Shown: positions 30,390 through 39,819, counted from the first letter of the stretch. The stretch is 64,000 nucleotides of DNA from Tenericutes bacterium HGW-Tenericutes-1 (GCA_002839155.1 PGXM01000003.1:124001-188000), one strand, 5' to 3'. Notes: generated from the sequence alone by a model not told the origin. Program-made: numbers and translations.

Positions 30390-30803
30390 TTATTTTAGTT
30401 TTTCTTGAATGGCTTTTTGGGCTTCGAGATATTGTTCTTTTGTTGTATTGCCCATATTGTTAATAAAGTCAATTTCAACACCGTCATGGACATATCTTGG
30501 AATCAAGTGAACATGGAAATGGAATACTGTTTGAAGTGGCTTTTCGGTGTTAATTAACACGTTTAATCCAATAGGATTGAAGGCGGCTTTAAGGGCGTTG
30601 GCGATTTTAGGAATTACTTTAAAGATTCTTCCCGCTAAATCTTCGTCAATGTCATATAAGTTTTTGAAATGTTGTTTCGCTAAAATTAAAGTATGACCTT
30701 TCGTTGCTTGTGAAATGTCGAGGATAGCAAGGACATTTTCATCTTCATAGACTTTGTAACTTGGAATTTCACCGTTTAAAATACGACAGAATACACAATC
30801 CAT
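30390..30803 (-). CDS. HIT-family nucleotide-binding protein
   Basis: Histidine-triad hydrolase, probably acting on AMP-linked nucleotides. 137 aa with CVFCRI near the N-terminus (possible metal-binding pair), a KGHTLILAKQH strand, and the triad HFHVHLIPR. The start was moved from 30818 to 30803: GGGAGGA lies just upstream, and the ATG overlaps the stop of the HAD gene (TAATG), so translation is coupled. Bacterial relatives are often called Hit or hinT-like. Confidence 0.92.
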   Translation of the reverse strand: MDCVFCRILNGEIPSYKVYEDENVLAILDISQATKGHTLILAKQHFKNLYDIDEDLAGRIFKVIPKIANALKAAFNPIGLNVLINTEKPLQTVFHFHVHLIPRYVHDGVEIDFINNMGNTTKEQYLEAQKAIQEKLK

Positions 30804-31468
30804 TATGATTCCTCCCATTGTTTATTATAGTTTACAATCATCTGATAAAGATGACTGAAATCATCTAACCAAAAATCCGGATTTAATTGTTTGATTTCTT
30901 CTTTTCTATAAGACCAATCTACGCCACATGATAATATACCAGCATTTATGCCCGCTAGTAAATCAGAAGGACTGTCACCAATCATCACAGCCCCTTGATG
31001 ATTAAAACGCGCTAATGCTTTTTTAATCGGTTCTGGATGGGGTTTGTGATTCGTGACATCATCTAACCCAATAATGACGTCGATGTATTGATCAAGTCCA
31101 TAATGTTTTAAAGATGGAATGGCGGATACCTTGAATTTTGTTGTGACAATACCAATGTTAAAGTGAGCTTCTTTCAATGTTTTTAAACATTCAATGACAT
31201 GCGGATAAGGTTTAATAAAATCGAATTCGATTTCTTTGTAAATCGATCGATAAGTATTAATCATTTCATTTACCTCATCAGAAGAATCGGTCATCGATGC
31301 GAATGTTTCAGACAACGGCGGACCCATCATTTGTATTAAATCCGAATGAGTAAATGTTTTTAACGGAAAATGGACTTGATAGGTTCTTCTGAATGTCTCT
31401 AAGATTAAATCGTTTGAATCTACCAAAGTGCCATCTAAATCAAATAGTATCGTATCGATTGGAAGCAT
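30803..31468 (-). CDS. HAD-family phosphatase, PpaX / phosphoglycolate phosphatase-like
   Basis: Haloacid-dehalogenase-fold phosphatase, 221 aa. Motif I is FDLDGTLVDSN with both catalytic Asp; motif III Lys and motif IV MIGDSPSDLLAG are present. The MGPPLSETF cap segment resembles PpaX, which hydrolyses pyrophosphate released by HPr-Ser-P dephosphorylation, but it also fits general phosphoglycolate phosphatases. It is first in a two-gene unit with the HIT gene. Confidence 0.85.
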   Translation of the reverse strand: MLPIDTILFDLDGTLVDSNDLILETFRRTYQVHFPLKTFTHSDLIQMMGPPLSETFASMTDSSDEVNEMINTYRSIYKEIEFDFIKPYPHVIECLKTLKEAHFNIGIVTTKFKVSAIPSLKHYGLDQYIDVIIGLDDVTNHKPHPEPIKKALARFNHQGAVMIGDSPSDLLAGINAGILSCGVDWSYRKEEIKQLNPDFWLDDFSHLYQMIVNYNKQWEES

Positions 31469-31484
31469 ATTATCACCGTTGTTT

Positions 31485-31493
31485 ATTATATCA
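31485..31493 (-). promoter_or_regulatory. Extended -10 promoter of HAD-HIT genes
   Basis: TGATATAAT on the minus strand, 17 nt before the HAD start codon; no convincing -35. Confidence 0.6.
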
Positions 31494-31559
31494 TTGATTA
31501 CTTATCTTGTGATAAAAATACGAAAAATTCTCTTATTTCTAACAATGCTTTAGGCGTTG

Positions 31560-31568
31560 TGATATAAT
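31560..31568 (+). promoter_or_regulatory. Extended -10 promoter of the lipid kinase-rnmV-rsmA operon
   Basis: TGATATAAT overlaps the ATG at 31567 given by the ORF track, which therefore cannot be the start; the next in-frame ATG (31585) is used. Confidence 0.65.
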
Positions 31569-31584
31569 GAATTCGGTGATTTTA

Positions 31585-32523
31585 ATGAAAAAATGTACAT
31601 TGATTTATAATCCAAAAAGTGGTAAGCAAGACTTTGCGGATAAAGCAGATTATGTTGTAAAAAGATTAGAAGCAGCCGGATACGTCGTTAAAGCAAATGA
31701 AACCTGTTGCCAAAATGAAGCGACTGAGTTATCTCGAAATGCTTGTAAAGAAATGGTAGATTTACTTGTTATTGCTGGCGGAGATGGAACATTTAATGAG
31801 TGCGTTAACGGATTAATGCATTCCCATTATCGTCCTACAATAGGATATATTCCCGCAGGTACGTGTTGCGATATTGGTAATACGCTTGGATTATCTAAGG
31901 ATGTTAAAATCGCTGTTGATAATATTTTAAACGGTAAAAATGTAAAAATGGATGTTGTAAAATCCAACGACCGTTATTTTTGTTATGTCTCAGGTAACGG
32001 TGCATATATCGATATTAGTTATGTTACTGATTCTAAATTAAAACGAAAAATTGGATATTTTGCTTACCTTATCAAGGGAGCAGAAGAACTCTTGACTATT
32101 CCTAAAATTAGAATGAGAGTTCAATATGACAAAGGGGAATTCAAAGGAAAGTTTTCTTTGATATTACTCATCAATTCTAAACGAGTAGCTGGAATTAATA
32201 TGATTTATAAACCAACACTTGATGATGGTTTAATCAATGTTGTATTGTATAGATACTTGTTTCCATTTAATAATATCATCTATTTCATTTCGTTCTTCTT
32301 ACCGTTTTGGTCAACGCCTTTGGTAAAAAGATTTAAGACAAAAAAATTAAAAATTACGACTAACTCAAAATCAAGATGGAACATTGATGGTGAATCTGGT
32401 GGAATTGGAAATCAAGAAATTCAAGTGGCCAAACAAGCCATCTCTATTATCGTTCCACAATACATTAAAAAACGCTATTTCCGTAATCAACCAACACCAA
32501 AACAATTAGATCAAGAGGTATAA
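31585..32523 (+). CDS. Diacylglycerol/lipid kinase (DagK/YegS family)
   Basis: Phosphorylates diacylglycerol or a related lipid at the membrane face. 312 aa: LIYNPKSGK at the N-terminus, the nucleotide-binding GGDGTFNE motif, and IPAGTCCDIGNTLG in place of the usual GTxNDxA, then a beta-sandwich with a DGESG-like NIDGESGG. The start is 31585 because the -10 box covers the upstream ATG. It is followed without a gap by rnmV and rsmA. A second, diverged copy is at 58626. Confidence 0.88.
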   Translation: MKKCTLIYNPKSGKQDFADKADYVVKRLEAAGYVVKANETCCQNEATELSRNACKEMVDLLVIAGGDGTFNECVNGLMHSHYRPTIGYIPAGTCCDIGNTLGLSKDVKIAVDNILNGKNVKMDVVKSNDRYFCYVSGNGAYIDISYVTDSKLKRKIGYFAYLIKGAEELLTIPKIRMRVQYDKGEFKGKFSLILLINSKRVAGINMIYKPTLDDGLINVVLYRYLFPFNNIIYFISFFLPFWSTPLVKRFKTKKLKITTNSKSRWNIDGESGGIGNQEIQVAKQAISIIVPQYIKKRYFRNQPTPKQLDQEV

Positions 32524-33057
32524 ATGTATAAAGAAATTATTGTCGTTGAGGGGACTCATGACAAACAAAAGTTAGAGAGTATTTTTCCTGGGATCGAGTG
32601 CATTATTACCAATGGTAGTTCAGTCAGTGAAGAGACAATAAGTGCTATTATCCTGGCTCAAAAGTCCAGAGGAGTCATCCTCTTTTTAGACCCCGATTTT
32701 CCGGGTAAGAAAATTTCAAATTTTATTTTAGAGCGTGTTTCAGGGCTAAAAATAGCGTTTCTTTTAAAAAAAGATGCTATCTCAAAGAATAAAAAGAAGG
32801 TTGGAATTGAGCATGCGTCTCCTGAGGCTATAAAACGAGCTTTAGAAGGCGTTTTTACTGTCGAGACAGAGATTTTTTCACCAATTTCAAGAGAAGATTT
32901 AGCACATCTACAATTGTTCGGACAATCCAACTCACAAGTTAAAAGACAAGCATTATGTGAGCGTTTAGGCATTCCTTTATGTAACGGAAAAGCGCTAATT
33001 AGCTGGATAAACCGATTACATATTACAATAAAACAGATTGAGGAGGCAATGTTATGA
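32524..33057 (+). CDS. rnmV: Ribonuclease M5
   Basis: Matures 5S rRNA in Firmicutes. 177 aa with the TOPRIM fold: VVEGTHDKQK (catalytic Glu), TNGSS, and FLDPDFPGKKI with the Asp pair, then GIEHASPEAIKRAL. It starts directly after the lipid kinase stop and overlaps rsmA by 4 nt (ATGA). rnmV-rsmA pairing is standard in this phylum. Confidence 0.96.
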   Translation: MYKEIIVVEGTHDKQKLESIFPGIECIITNGSSVSEETISAIILAQKSRGVILFLDPDFPGKKISNFILERVSGLKIAFLLKKDAISKNKKKVGIEHASPEAIKRALEGVFTVETEIFSPISREDLAHLQLFGQSNSQVKRQALCERLGIPLCNGKALISWINRLHITIKQIEEAML

Positions 33058-33926
33058 GTTCGAGTGATTTTCGTGATTCAGTTAAAGATTTGTTATCAAA
33101 TAATCAATTCAGAATTAAGAAACATTTAGGACAAAATTTTCTAAAAGATCGTAATATCCTTCAAAAAATTGTAAAAGAAGCAAAAATTGATAAAACTGTC
33201 GGTGTCATCGAAGTTGGACCTGGTCTTGGTTCTCTCACTGAATACTTGATTGATTCTGCTCTAAAAGTTGTAGCTTATGAGATAGATAATGAACTTGTGC
33301 CTATCCTCAAAAACCGTTTCAGTCAGGCAGATAATTTGGAGCTTCTACACAAGGACATTTTGAGTGTAGAAATTGATAAAGATATCGATCAATATTTTAC
33401 CGGATGTAACGAAATTGTTGTTGTGGCTAACCTTCCTTATTACATCACGACACCGATTTTAATGCGATTTTTAGAATCGTCAAAAAAGGTCAATCGAATG
33501 ATTTTAATGATGCAATCTGAAGTTGGAATGCGGGTTACATCAAAACCTTCGACGAAAGATTATAATGCATTGACCGTTGTTATTAACTATCGAGCTGAGA
33601 CTAAATATTTGTTTAAGGTTCCAAAAACCGTGTTTGTTCCTGAGCCTAATGTTGACTCCGCTATTATTGAAATAAAGATAAGAAATTTCATTGAAAGAAA
33701 ACCAAATAACGAATCTTTCTTTTTTGATTTCGTGCACCGTTGTTTTACTCAGAGAAGAAAAACTTTACTCAATAATCTAAGGGATTCATATTCTCAATTT
33801 GATCGTGCTGTTTGGGAAACGTTATTGATTGATATGGGATATAATCCAACAATTCGCGCTGAAGCTTTAAGCATTGATGATTTTATTAAATTGTCTGATA
33901 GGGTTGACGAGATGATTAATCGGTAA
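33054..33926 (+). CDS. rsmA: 16S rRNA dimethyladenosine transferase
   Basis: Dimethylates the two adjacent adenosines near the 3' end of 16S rRNA, using S-adenosylmethionine. 290 aa: KKHLGQNFLKD at the N-terminus, SAM motif VIEVGPGLGSLT, catalytic NLPYYITTPI, and the RNA-binding C-terminal domain with CFTQRRKTLLNNL. Loss of this gene gives kasugamycin resistance. AGGAGG lies 7 nt before the ATG, inside rnmV. Confidence 0.97.
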   Translation: MSSSDFRDSVKDLLSNNQFRIKKHLGQNFLKDRNILQKIVKEAKIDKTVGVIEVGPGLGSLTEYLIDSALKVVAYEIDNELVPILKNRFSQADNLELLHKDILSVEIDKDIDQYFTGCNEIVVVANLPYYITTPILMRFLESSKKVNRMILMMQSEVGMRVTSKPSTKDYNALTVVINYRAETKYLFKVPKTVFVPEPNVDSAIIEIKIRNFIERKPNNESFFFDFVHRCFTQRRKTLLNNLRDSYSQFDRAVWETLLIDMGYNPTIRAEALSIDDFIKLSDRVDEMINR

Positions 33927-33943
33927 TACAAAGGAGTGGTAAG

Positions 33944-34843
33944 ATGAAAAAAATAGGCGGGTTAATTTCTATATCGCTTGTCGTAATATTTTGGGGAATC
34001 TCTTTTGTTAGTATTTCGATAATGCTTGAGGTTGTGAATCCGGTTGTCTTAGGATTTTTACGATACGTTTTAGCGGTGTTATTTGTTTTGATACTTGCGT
34101 TTTCAAAACGAATGAGTTTTAAGATTACAAAAGCTGATTTCCTTATTTTCTTTTTAGCAGCACTCATCGGTATTTTTCTTTATTCATCACTAGAGAATAC
34201 TGCATTACTTTTTATCTCTTCGTCGGCTGGAGCAATTTTTGCTTCACTAACGCCCATGTCGACTATGATTGGAAATCGACTTGTTTTTAAAGAATCGATT
34301 CGCCCAAGAAATATTCTATTCATTATTATTTCGATGATTGGTGTTGGATTGGTTGTTGCGTCCGATTTAACTTTAGAATTATCTTGGTGGTCTATATTAG
34401 GATATGGACTAATGATCCTTTCAATCATTTCGTGGACTGCATACAATATCTTTACAAAAAAAGTGACTCTAAAATACGATAGTTTAAAAGTAACGACGAT
34501 TCAATCAATTATTGTCTTGTTTATCTTTTTGCCTTCCTTGTTTATCGCGCCGCCTAATTTTACCGCTTTTGAACCAAAACATTGGTTTCATTTATTGTTT
34601 TTAGGAATTATCTGTTCTGGTGTTGCTTATTACCTTTATGTTCATTCAGTTGATACATTAGGATTAACAATTCCAAACATATTTATTAATTTCTTACCTG
34701 TTGTAACCATAATAACAAATGCAATCCTATTTAAAACACAAATTCATTTCATTCAAGTTATTGGTGGATTGTTAATTATACTAACAATGACCTTATTAAC
34801 GCTTGATAGTGTTCGTCAAACAAAAGAAAAGTTGCTTACGTAG
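33944..34843 (+). CDS. EamA/DMT-superfamily transporter
   Basis: 299-aa integral membrane protein with ten hydrophobic helices arranged as two EamA repeats (about 5-135 and 145-290). The family exports or imports diverse small metabolites such as amino acids or nucleotides; substrate unknown. It begins behind AAAGGAGTGG, 17 nt after rsmA, and may be read through from that operon. No clear terminator hairpin follows; only a pyrimidine-rich run. Confidence 0.88.
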   Translation: MKKIGGLISISLVVIFWGISFVSISIMLEVVNPVVLGFLRYVLAVLFVLILAFSKRMSFKITKADFLIFFLAALIGIFLYSSLENTALLFISSSAGAIFASLTPMSTMIGNRLVFKESIRPRNILFIIISMIGVGLVVASDLTLELSWWSILGYGLMILSIISWTAYNIFTKKVTLKYDSLKVTTIQSIIVLFIFLPSLFIAPPNFTAFEPKHWFHLLFLGIICSGVAYYLYVHSVDTLGLTIPNIFINFLPVVTIITNAILFKTQIHFIQVIGGLLIILTMTLLTLDSVRQTKEKLLT

Positions 34844-34922
34844 TACTATTTTCTTTTTTTTCACACATTGATATGATAATATCTTTATGTAACAGGTTTC
34901 ACATGAATGGAGAAGATAAAAT

Positions 34923-36176
34923 ATGCCTCGTAAACTCTTGCTTTTATTATTATCAGTTTTAACAGTTTTTACCGTTGTTGCTTGTGATGAAATAACCACA
35001 ACCACAACTACATCGAATACTACATCAGATACAACAACCACAACAACGACTACTACCACCACCACTACTTCAGTGGTTACAACGCAACTCGTTGATTTAA
35101 TTCCATCCGAATGTTCTTCTATTGATATCGTTGATGGTTGGGTCCCTACTTGGTGTGATGAATTCAAATACGAAGGATCTGTCGACCCTTTAAAATGGAA
35201 ACATCAAAACGGTGGCGGAGGATTTGGCAATAATGAAGCACAATACTATACTAGCCGAACCGAAAATGCATATGTCGATGGGGAATATCTTACCATTACT
35301 GCGTTAAAAGAATCCTATATGGGATATGAATATACTTCTTCTAAAATTTGGACTCAAGGATTAGAAAATTTTAGATATGGTAAGTTTGAAATGCGCGCTA
35401 AATTACCATCGGGTCGCGGAACATGGCCTGCTTTTTGGATGATGCCTTCTATTTCTAAATATGGCGGATGGCCAGATAGTGGTGAAATTGATATTATGGA
35501 ACATGTTGGGTACGACCCAAATGTTGTTCATGGAAATACTCATACAGATCGATTCTGGGGAACAAATGGTCGTGGTGCAAGCACGGAATCATTGCTTGAC
35601 AACGGAACTTTTACTTCTATCGATGTTTTAAATGAATTCCACACTTATGGTGTTATTTGGACGGAAACAACAATTGAATGGTTCTTTGATGGTTATTCAA
35701 TGGGATCAATGGGTTATACACCAACCAAAAACCAAAGTTTCTTATTACCTACATCCGTGGATTGGCCATTTGACCAAAATTTCTATTTAATATTGAACTT
35801 AGCGATTGGTGGAGATTGGGGCGGCGCACAAGGAATTGATAATACCATTTTCCCAACTGAGTTTGTCATTGATTATGTTCGTGTTTTCCAACAAGATTAC
35901 ATCAGCGATGACACTGAAAATCCAACAGCACCTAGTAGTCCTCAAGTTTTATCTTTAGTTGATCGTACTGCTTATTTGGTTTGGAAACCATCCACTGATG
36001 ACAATGCGATACGTCGTTATGCAATCTATGTCAATGACATTTTAAAGGGTTATACTTCAGTATATGGTATTCAACTCACGGGATTACCTGCAGATCGAGA
36101 TAATATTATTAAAGTCGTTGCAGAAGATTATGCCGGAAATTTATCAGAACCAATGGAAACATTGATTTCAACTTAA
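34923..36176 (+). CDS. GH16 beta-glucanase (laminarinase-like) lipoprotein, copy 1
   Basis: Probable surface endo-beta-1,3(4)-glucanase. Lipoprotein signal with lipobox VVAC (Cys21), then a Thr-rich linker (residues about 25-50, with a run of 13 Thr), the GH16 domain (about 65-325) with catalytic GEIDIMEH (E188, D190, E193), and a C-terminal fibronectin type III-like domain (about 335-415). The WMMP and WPAFW blocks before the catalytic motif match laminarinases. GGAGAAG precedes the ATG. It is followed 12 nt later by a paralog. Degraded polymer is likely laminarin or a similar beta-glucan. Confidence 0.92.
   Translation: MPRKLLLLLLSVLTVFTVVACDEITTTTTTSNTTSDTTTTTTTTTTTTTSVVTTQLVDLIPSECSSIDIVDGWVPTWCDEFKYEGSVDPLKWKHQNGGGGFGNNEAQYYTSRTENAYVDGEYLTITALKESYMGYEYTSSKIWTQGLENFRYGKFEMRAKLPSGRGTWPAFWMMPSISKYGGWPDSGEIDIMEHVGYDPNVVHGNTHTDRFWGTNGRGASTESLLDNGTFTSIDVLNEFHTYGVIWTETTIEWFFDGYSMGSMGYTPTKNQSFLLPTSVDWPFDQNFYLILNLAIGGDWGGAQGIDNTIFPTEFVIDYVRVFQQDYISDDTENPTAPSSPQVLSLVDRTAYLVWKPSTDDNAIRRYAIYVNDILKGYTSVYGIQLTGLPADRDNIIKVVAEDYAGNLSEPMETLIST
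34995..35069 (+). repeat. Thr-codon (ACN) low-complexity tract in GH16 lipoprotein
   Basis: A run of ACA/ACC/ACT/ACG codons interrupted by Ser, Asn and Asp encodes a flexible linker between the lipid anchor and the enzyme. The codons are mixed, so slippage is less likely than in a pure triplet repeat. The opposite strand gives a spurious Val-rich ORF. Confidence 0.85.
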
Positions 36177-36188
36177 AAGGAGGTTAAC

Positions 36189-37415
36189 ATGATTAAGAAA
36201 TCAGTACTCTTATTAACCTTTATCATGACTTTGTTTGCGATATTTGGTTGTACAAATGAAACTTCAACCACAACGACAGTAACTTCAATTTCATCATCTG
36301 AAACCGAATCAACGACCACAACCCAAAATCCTAATAGTTTACTTCTTCATATTCCTGCAGATTGCACGAATGTTGAAATCGTTGATGGATGGGTACCAAC
36401 TTGGTGTGAAGAATTTGATTATGAAGGTGCAGTGGATTCAACTAAATGGCGTCACCAAACCGGTGGCGGCGGTTATGGAAACAATGAATTACAAAATTAT
36501 ACTTCTAGACCAGAAAATGCTTACGTTGATGGTGATAAATTAATCATAACAGCGTTAAGAGAAGATTATGGCAATGAAGATTACACTTCAGCTAAAATAT
36601 GGACACAAGGCGTAAAAAATTGGAAATATGGTAAGTTTGAAATTCGTGCTAAAGTACCAGCAGGCGTTGGAACATGGCCAGCATTTTGGATGATGCCTAA
36701 AAGTTCTGTTTATGGCGGATGGCCAGCCAGTGGTGAGATTGATATTTTAGAACATACCGCTAACTTTGGTGGTTTAAATAAAGCTGTTGGATCGATTCAT
36801 ACTTTAGCTTATAATCATAAAATCGGAACACAAATCAGTTATTCAAGATTTGATGCAACACTTTCTTCTGAATTCCATACTTATTCGATCATTTGGAACG
36901 AATTTAGTATTACTTGGTACTTAGATGGTTCTCAATATGGAAAAACAACGTTTAACCCCTTAAAAGAAACAAGCGTTAACAAAGTTTCTGATGCATGGCC
37001 TTTTGATCAAGAATTCTATTTGATTATTAATCTAGCGATGGGTGGTGCAATGGGCGGTACGGTTGATCCTAACTTTGTTTCTGATACCTTCGAAATCGAT
37101 TACGTTCGAGTTTTCCAACAAGATTACGGAATGAATGATTATGAAGCCCCAACAAGCGTTACGAATTTACAAGCTGTTAAGGCTGTAAACACAAAAGCTT
37201 ATATGTTTTGGACCCGCGCTACTGATAATGAGGCAATCAAACGCTATAACATTTACGTTGATGGAGTATTCTTAAAATCCGTCGGAGTTAATATGTATAT
37301 TTTTAATAACTTGACTGCAGGCCAAGAATATACGGTTGAAGTTGAAGCTGAAGATTATGCCGGTAACGTTTCAGAGAAAGAATCGATTACGGTTAAAACG
37401 ACAATTGTTAGCTAA
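36189..37415 (+). CDS. GH16 beta-glucanase (laminarinase-like) lipoprotein, copy 2
   Basis: Same layout as the gene before it: signal with lipobox IFGC (Cys21), Ser/Thr-rich linker (about 24-50), GH16 domain with GEIDILEH (E183, D185, E188), and a C-terminal fibronectin type III-like domain. Large parts of the two catalytic domains correspond closely (for example VDGWVPTWC-EEF), so this is a tandem duplication. They differ in the loop after the catalytic motif (ANFGGLNKAVG here, GYDPNVVHG in copy 1), which may change product length or substrate. AAAGGAGG precedes the ATG, and a strong terminator follows. Confidence 0.92.
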   Translation: MIKKSVLLLTFIMTLFAIFGCTNETSTTTTVTSISSSETESTTTTQNPNSLLLHIPADCTNVEIVDGWVPTWCEEFDYEGAVDSTKWRHQTGGGGYGNNELQNYTSRPENAYVDGDKLIITALREDYGNEDYTSAKIWTQGVKNWKYGKFEIRAKVPAGVGTWPAFWMMPKSSVYGGWPASGEIDILEHTANFGGLNKAVGSIHTLAYNHKIGTQISYSRFDATLSSEFHTYSIIWNEFSITWYLDGSQYGKTTFNPLKETSVNKVSDAWPFDQEFYLIINLAMGGAMGGTVDPNFVSDTFEIDYVRVFQQDYGMNDYEAPTSVTNLQAVKAVNTKAYMFWTRATDNEAIKRYNIYVDGVFLKSVGVNMYIFNNLTAGQEYTVEVEAEDYAGNVSEKESITVKTTIVS

Positions 37416-37434
37416 TGAAAATAAATCATTTTTC

Positions 37435-37463
37435 AGCCCTGAATTTTCAGGGCTTTTCTTTTT
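37435..37463 (+). terminator. Terminator after the GH16 pair
   Basis: Perfect 8-bp stem AGCCCTGA / TCAGGGCT with ATTT loop and a TTTTCTTTTT tail. Confidence 0.9.
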
Positions 37464-37469
37464 AAAAAA

Positions 37470-37478
37470 TGATATAAT
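37470..37478 (+). promoter_or_regulatory. Extended -10 promoter of pyrR-glyA
   Basis: TGATATAAT, only 18 nt before the pyrR ATG, leaving a leader of about 12 nt with GAGGTG. There is no room for a PyrR-binding attenuator. Confidence 0.65.
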
Positions 37479-37496
37479 GATTTCGAGGTGAACTAA

Positions 37497-38024
37497 ATGC
37501 CATTAGTTATTAATCAAGAAACAATACAAAAAACATTAAGAAGAATTACTCACGAAATCATTGAAAAGACCGATGATTTATCAACAGTTCTTTTAATTGG
37601 AATTAAAAATAAAGGTGTCCCAATTGCGAAAATGATTCAAGAGAATATTAAAACTTATACCAACACATCGGTTGAAATGGTTGAACTAGATATTTCAATG
37701 CATCGCGACGATGATAAAAAGAAACCAACACAACCCATCCAAATCGATGTCAATGGTAAAATTTGTATTTTAATAGACGATGTTTTATATACTGGAAGAA
37801 CCGTTAGAGCGGCGATGGATGCGATTGTAGAATTTGGCCGTCCTAAAAAGATTGAACTGGTCGTTTTAATCGACCGGGGTCACCGTGAACTACCCATCCG
37901 TGCTGATTACGTAGGAAAAAACATGCCTACAGCGAAAGATGAGATTGTGAGAGTACAAATGGTCGGCAGTGAAGCTGGCGTATATATAGAAAAGAAAGGT
38001 ACTGATTATGGGAAGACTAATTGA
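37497..38024 (+). CDS. pyrR: PyrR: pyrimidine regulator / uracil phosphoribosyltransferase
   Basis: RNA-binding attenuation protein with uracil phosphoribosyltransferase activity. 175 aa of the type I PRTase fold: the PRPP loop [43 protein letters not shown] as in PyrR, and [11 protein letters not shown] upstream. No pyrimidine biosynthesis gene is nearby; it overlaps glyA by 17 nt instead, so here it may serve mainly as a salvage enzyme or control distant transcripts. Confidence 0.92.
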   Translation: MPLVINQETIQKTLRRITHEIIEKTDDLSTVLLIGIKNKGVPIAKMIQENIKTYTNTSVEMVELDISMHRDDDKKKPTQPIQIDVNGKICILIDDVLYTGRTVRAAMDAIVEFGRPKKIELVVLIDRGHRELPIRADYVGKNMPTAKDEIVRVQMVGSEAGVYIEKKGTDYGKTN

Positions 38025-39249
38025 TACAGATTTAGAGTTATTTGAGATTATTGAAAGAGAAAAAGCAAGACAAAAATCGCACATCGAATTAATCGCTTCT
38101 GAAAACTTTGTTTCACCTTCAGTTTTAGAAGCAGCTGGAAGTGTATTAACCAATAAATACGCTGAAGGTTACCCTAAGAAACGCTATTACGGTGGTTGTG
38201 AATTCGTTGACCAAGCAGAAGATTTAGCGAGAGAACGTTTAAAAGCGTTATTTGGCGTTAAATATGTGAATGTTCAACCTCATTCTGGTTCACAAGCCAA
38301 TATGGGAGCTTACCGTGCAATTATCAATCCAAAAGATAAAGTCATGGGCTTAGCATTAGATCAAGGGGGACATTTAACGCATGGACATCCACTTAATTTT
38401 TCTGGTGTGGATTATGAGTTTCATCCTTACTTTGTATCTAAAGAAACTGAAATGATCGATTATGACGATTTAGCACAAAAAGCACTAGAGATTCAGCCTA
38501 AACTCATCGTCGCTGGCGCAAGCGCTTATCCAAGAACCTTAGATTTCAAACGTTTTAGAGAAATCGCTGATTCTGTTGGCGCACTTTTAATGGTTGATAT
38601 GGCTCATATCGCTGGTTTAGTCGCCGCGAAAGTTCATCCTAATCCCTGTGATTACGCTGATATCGTAACTTCAACGACTCATAAGACATTAAGAGGTCCT
38701 AGAGGCGGTATTATTCTAACAAATAACCAAGCAATCTCAGAAAAACTTGACAAAATTGTATTTCCTGGCATTCAAGGTGGCCCTTTAATGCATGTTATCG
38801 CTGCGAAAGCAGTTGCTTTTAAAGAAGCATTAGAACCTTCTTTTACTGAATACCAAAAACAAGTTGTCATGAACGCTAAAGCATTCGCTGATGAATTTGT
38901 TAAATTAAATTACCATGTGGTTAGTGGTGGTACGGATAACCATTTATTACTTCTTGAAGTAAAATCAAAAACAGGATTAACCGGTAAAAAAGCAGAAAAT
39001 TTACTCGATAGAGTCAATATTACCTGTAATAAAAATACCGTTCCTTATGACACTGAGAAACCTTTTATCACCAGTGGCATTCGTTTAGGAACACCGGCCA
39101 TGACAACCAGAGGATTTAATGAAGAAGACTTTAGACTTGTTGCTCGCTTAATTGATAAAACATTATCGAATCCAGACAATGAAGTGATTCTTGAAGAAGT
39201 TAGAACATCAGTTCAAGTATTGACTGACCGTTATCCATTACCTTATTAA
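38008..39249 (+). CDS. glyA: Serine hydroxymethyltransferase
   Basis: Interconverts serine and glycine with tetrahydrofolate as carbon carrier, in the cytoplasm. 413 aa, PLP enzyme with [14 protein letters not shown] (PLP Lys), [13 protein letters not shown] and QPHSGSQAN. It overlaps pyrR and is followed 3 nt later by an ANTAR-domain gene. Confidence 0.97.
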   Translation: MGRLIDTDLELFEIIEREKARQKSHIELIASENFVSPSVLEAAGSVLTNKYAEGYPKKRYYGGCEFVDQAEDLARERLKALFGVKYVNVQPHSGSQANMGAYRAIINPKDKVMGLALDQGGHLTHGHPLNFSGVDYEFHPYFVSKETEMIDYDDLAQKALEIQPKLIVAGASAYPRTLDFKRFREIADSVGALLMVDMAHIAGLVAAKVHPNPCDYADIVTSTTHKTLRGPRGGIILTNNQAISEKLDKIVFPGIQGGPLMHVIAAKAVAFKEALEPSFTEYQKQVVMNAKAFADEFVKLNYHVVSGGTDNHLLLLEVKSKTGLTGKKAENLLDRVNITCNKNTVPYDTEKPFITSGIRLGTPAMTTRGFNEEDFRLVARLIDKTLSNPDNEVILEEVRTSVQVLTDRYPLPY

Positions 39250-39252
39250 CCT

Positions 39253-39819
39253 ATGAAGAAGATTTTAGTATGTGCAGAAGACTCGCTTTCAATCATTCGG
39301 ATTGAACGTCTTTTGTTCGCTAAAAATCTGGCCTTTGACATTCAGAAGTCACCCATCAAGAAAGATGAATTATTTCGCTATGAAATCATCATCATTCATT
39401 CTTCATGGCGACTTGCGAATGTCTTTTCTTTTATTGAAAATATCGTACTATCTAAAACTATACCTGTATTGTATGTTACTTCATTAATTAACATTGCCCC
39501 ATTTACTAAAATCAAAGATCATCCGTATTTTTCCATCATTGAAGAAGGAAAACTTGACACTGAATTGCCAATTGCGATAACTTTAATGAAGAAATTCGCT
39601 AGTGAGATGGAAAAGTTACAAACAGAAAATAATAAAATCAAGAATAAAGAAGAATTATCAAAATTAATGGAATCCTGTAAAAAAGTACTTATTAATCAAG
39701 GGATGACTGAAGACACAGCCCACAAATATATCTTAAAACGGGCAATGGATGACCAAATAAGCAAATATGATAGTTGTTTACGAATTATTCAAGAGAATAC
39801 TAAAAAAGATATTGATTAA
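39253..39819 (+). CDS. ANTAR-domain RNA-binding antiterminator with pseudo-receiver
   Basis: 188 aa. The N-terminal part (about 1-115) resembles a response-regulator receiver (KKILVCAED, then strand EIIIIHSSW) but has His/Ser where the phosphoacceptor Asp is expected. A coiled segment (about 115-135) leads to an ANTAR-like end with MESCKKVLINQGMTEDTAHKYILKRAMDD. ANTAR proteins bind paired RNA hairpins with six-base loops and prevent termination; in several Firmicutes such genes lie beside glnA, as here. It starts 3 nt after glyA without its own ribosome-binding site, so it is probably coupled to glyA. Likely role: nitrogen-linked control of glnA; this rests on domain and context. Confidence 0.75.
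   Translation: MKKILVCAEDSLSIIRIERLLFAKNLAFDIQKSPIKKDELFRYEIIIIHSSWRLANVFSFIENIVLSKTIPVLYVTSLINIAPFTKIKDHPYFSIIEEGKLDTELPIAITLMKKFASEMEKLQTENNKIKNKEELSKLMESCKKVLINQGMTEDTAHKYILKRAMDDQISKYDSCLRIIQENTKKDID

Noticed and set aside
34995-35069. Short ACN repeats as a possible CRISPR or contingency microsatellite
   Set aside because: No spacer structure, and codons vary, so it is a coding low-complexity linker.
34796-35167. Minus-strand ORF with a poly-Val run
   Set aside because: It is the mirror of the Thr-codon linker of the GH16 lipoprotein and has no ribosome-binding site or family resemblance.
37416-37496. PyrR-binding attenuator ahead of pyrR
   Set aside because: The hairpin there is the terminator of the GH16 gene and lies upstream of the pyrR promoter; the pyrR leader is too short for an attenuator.
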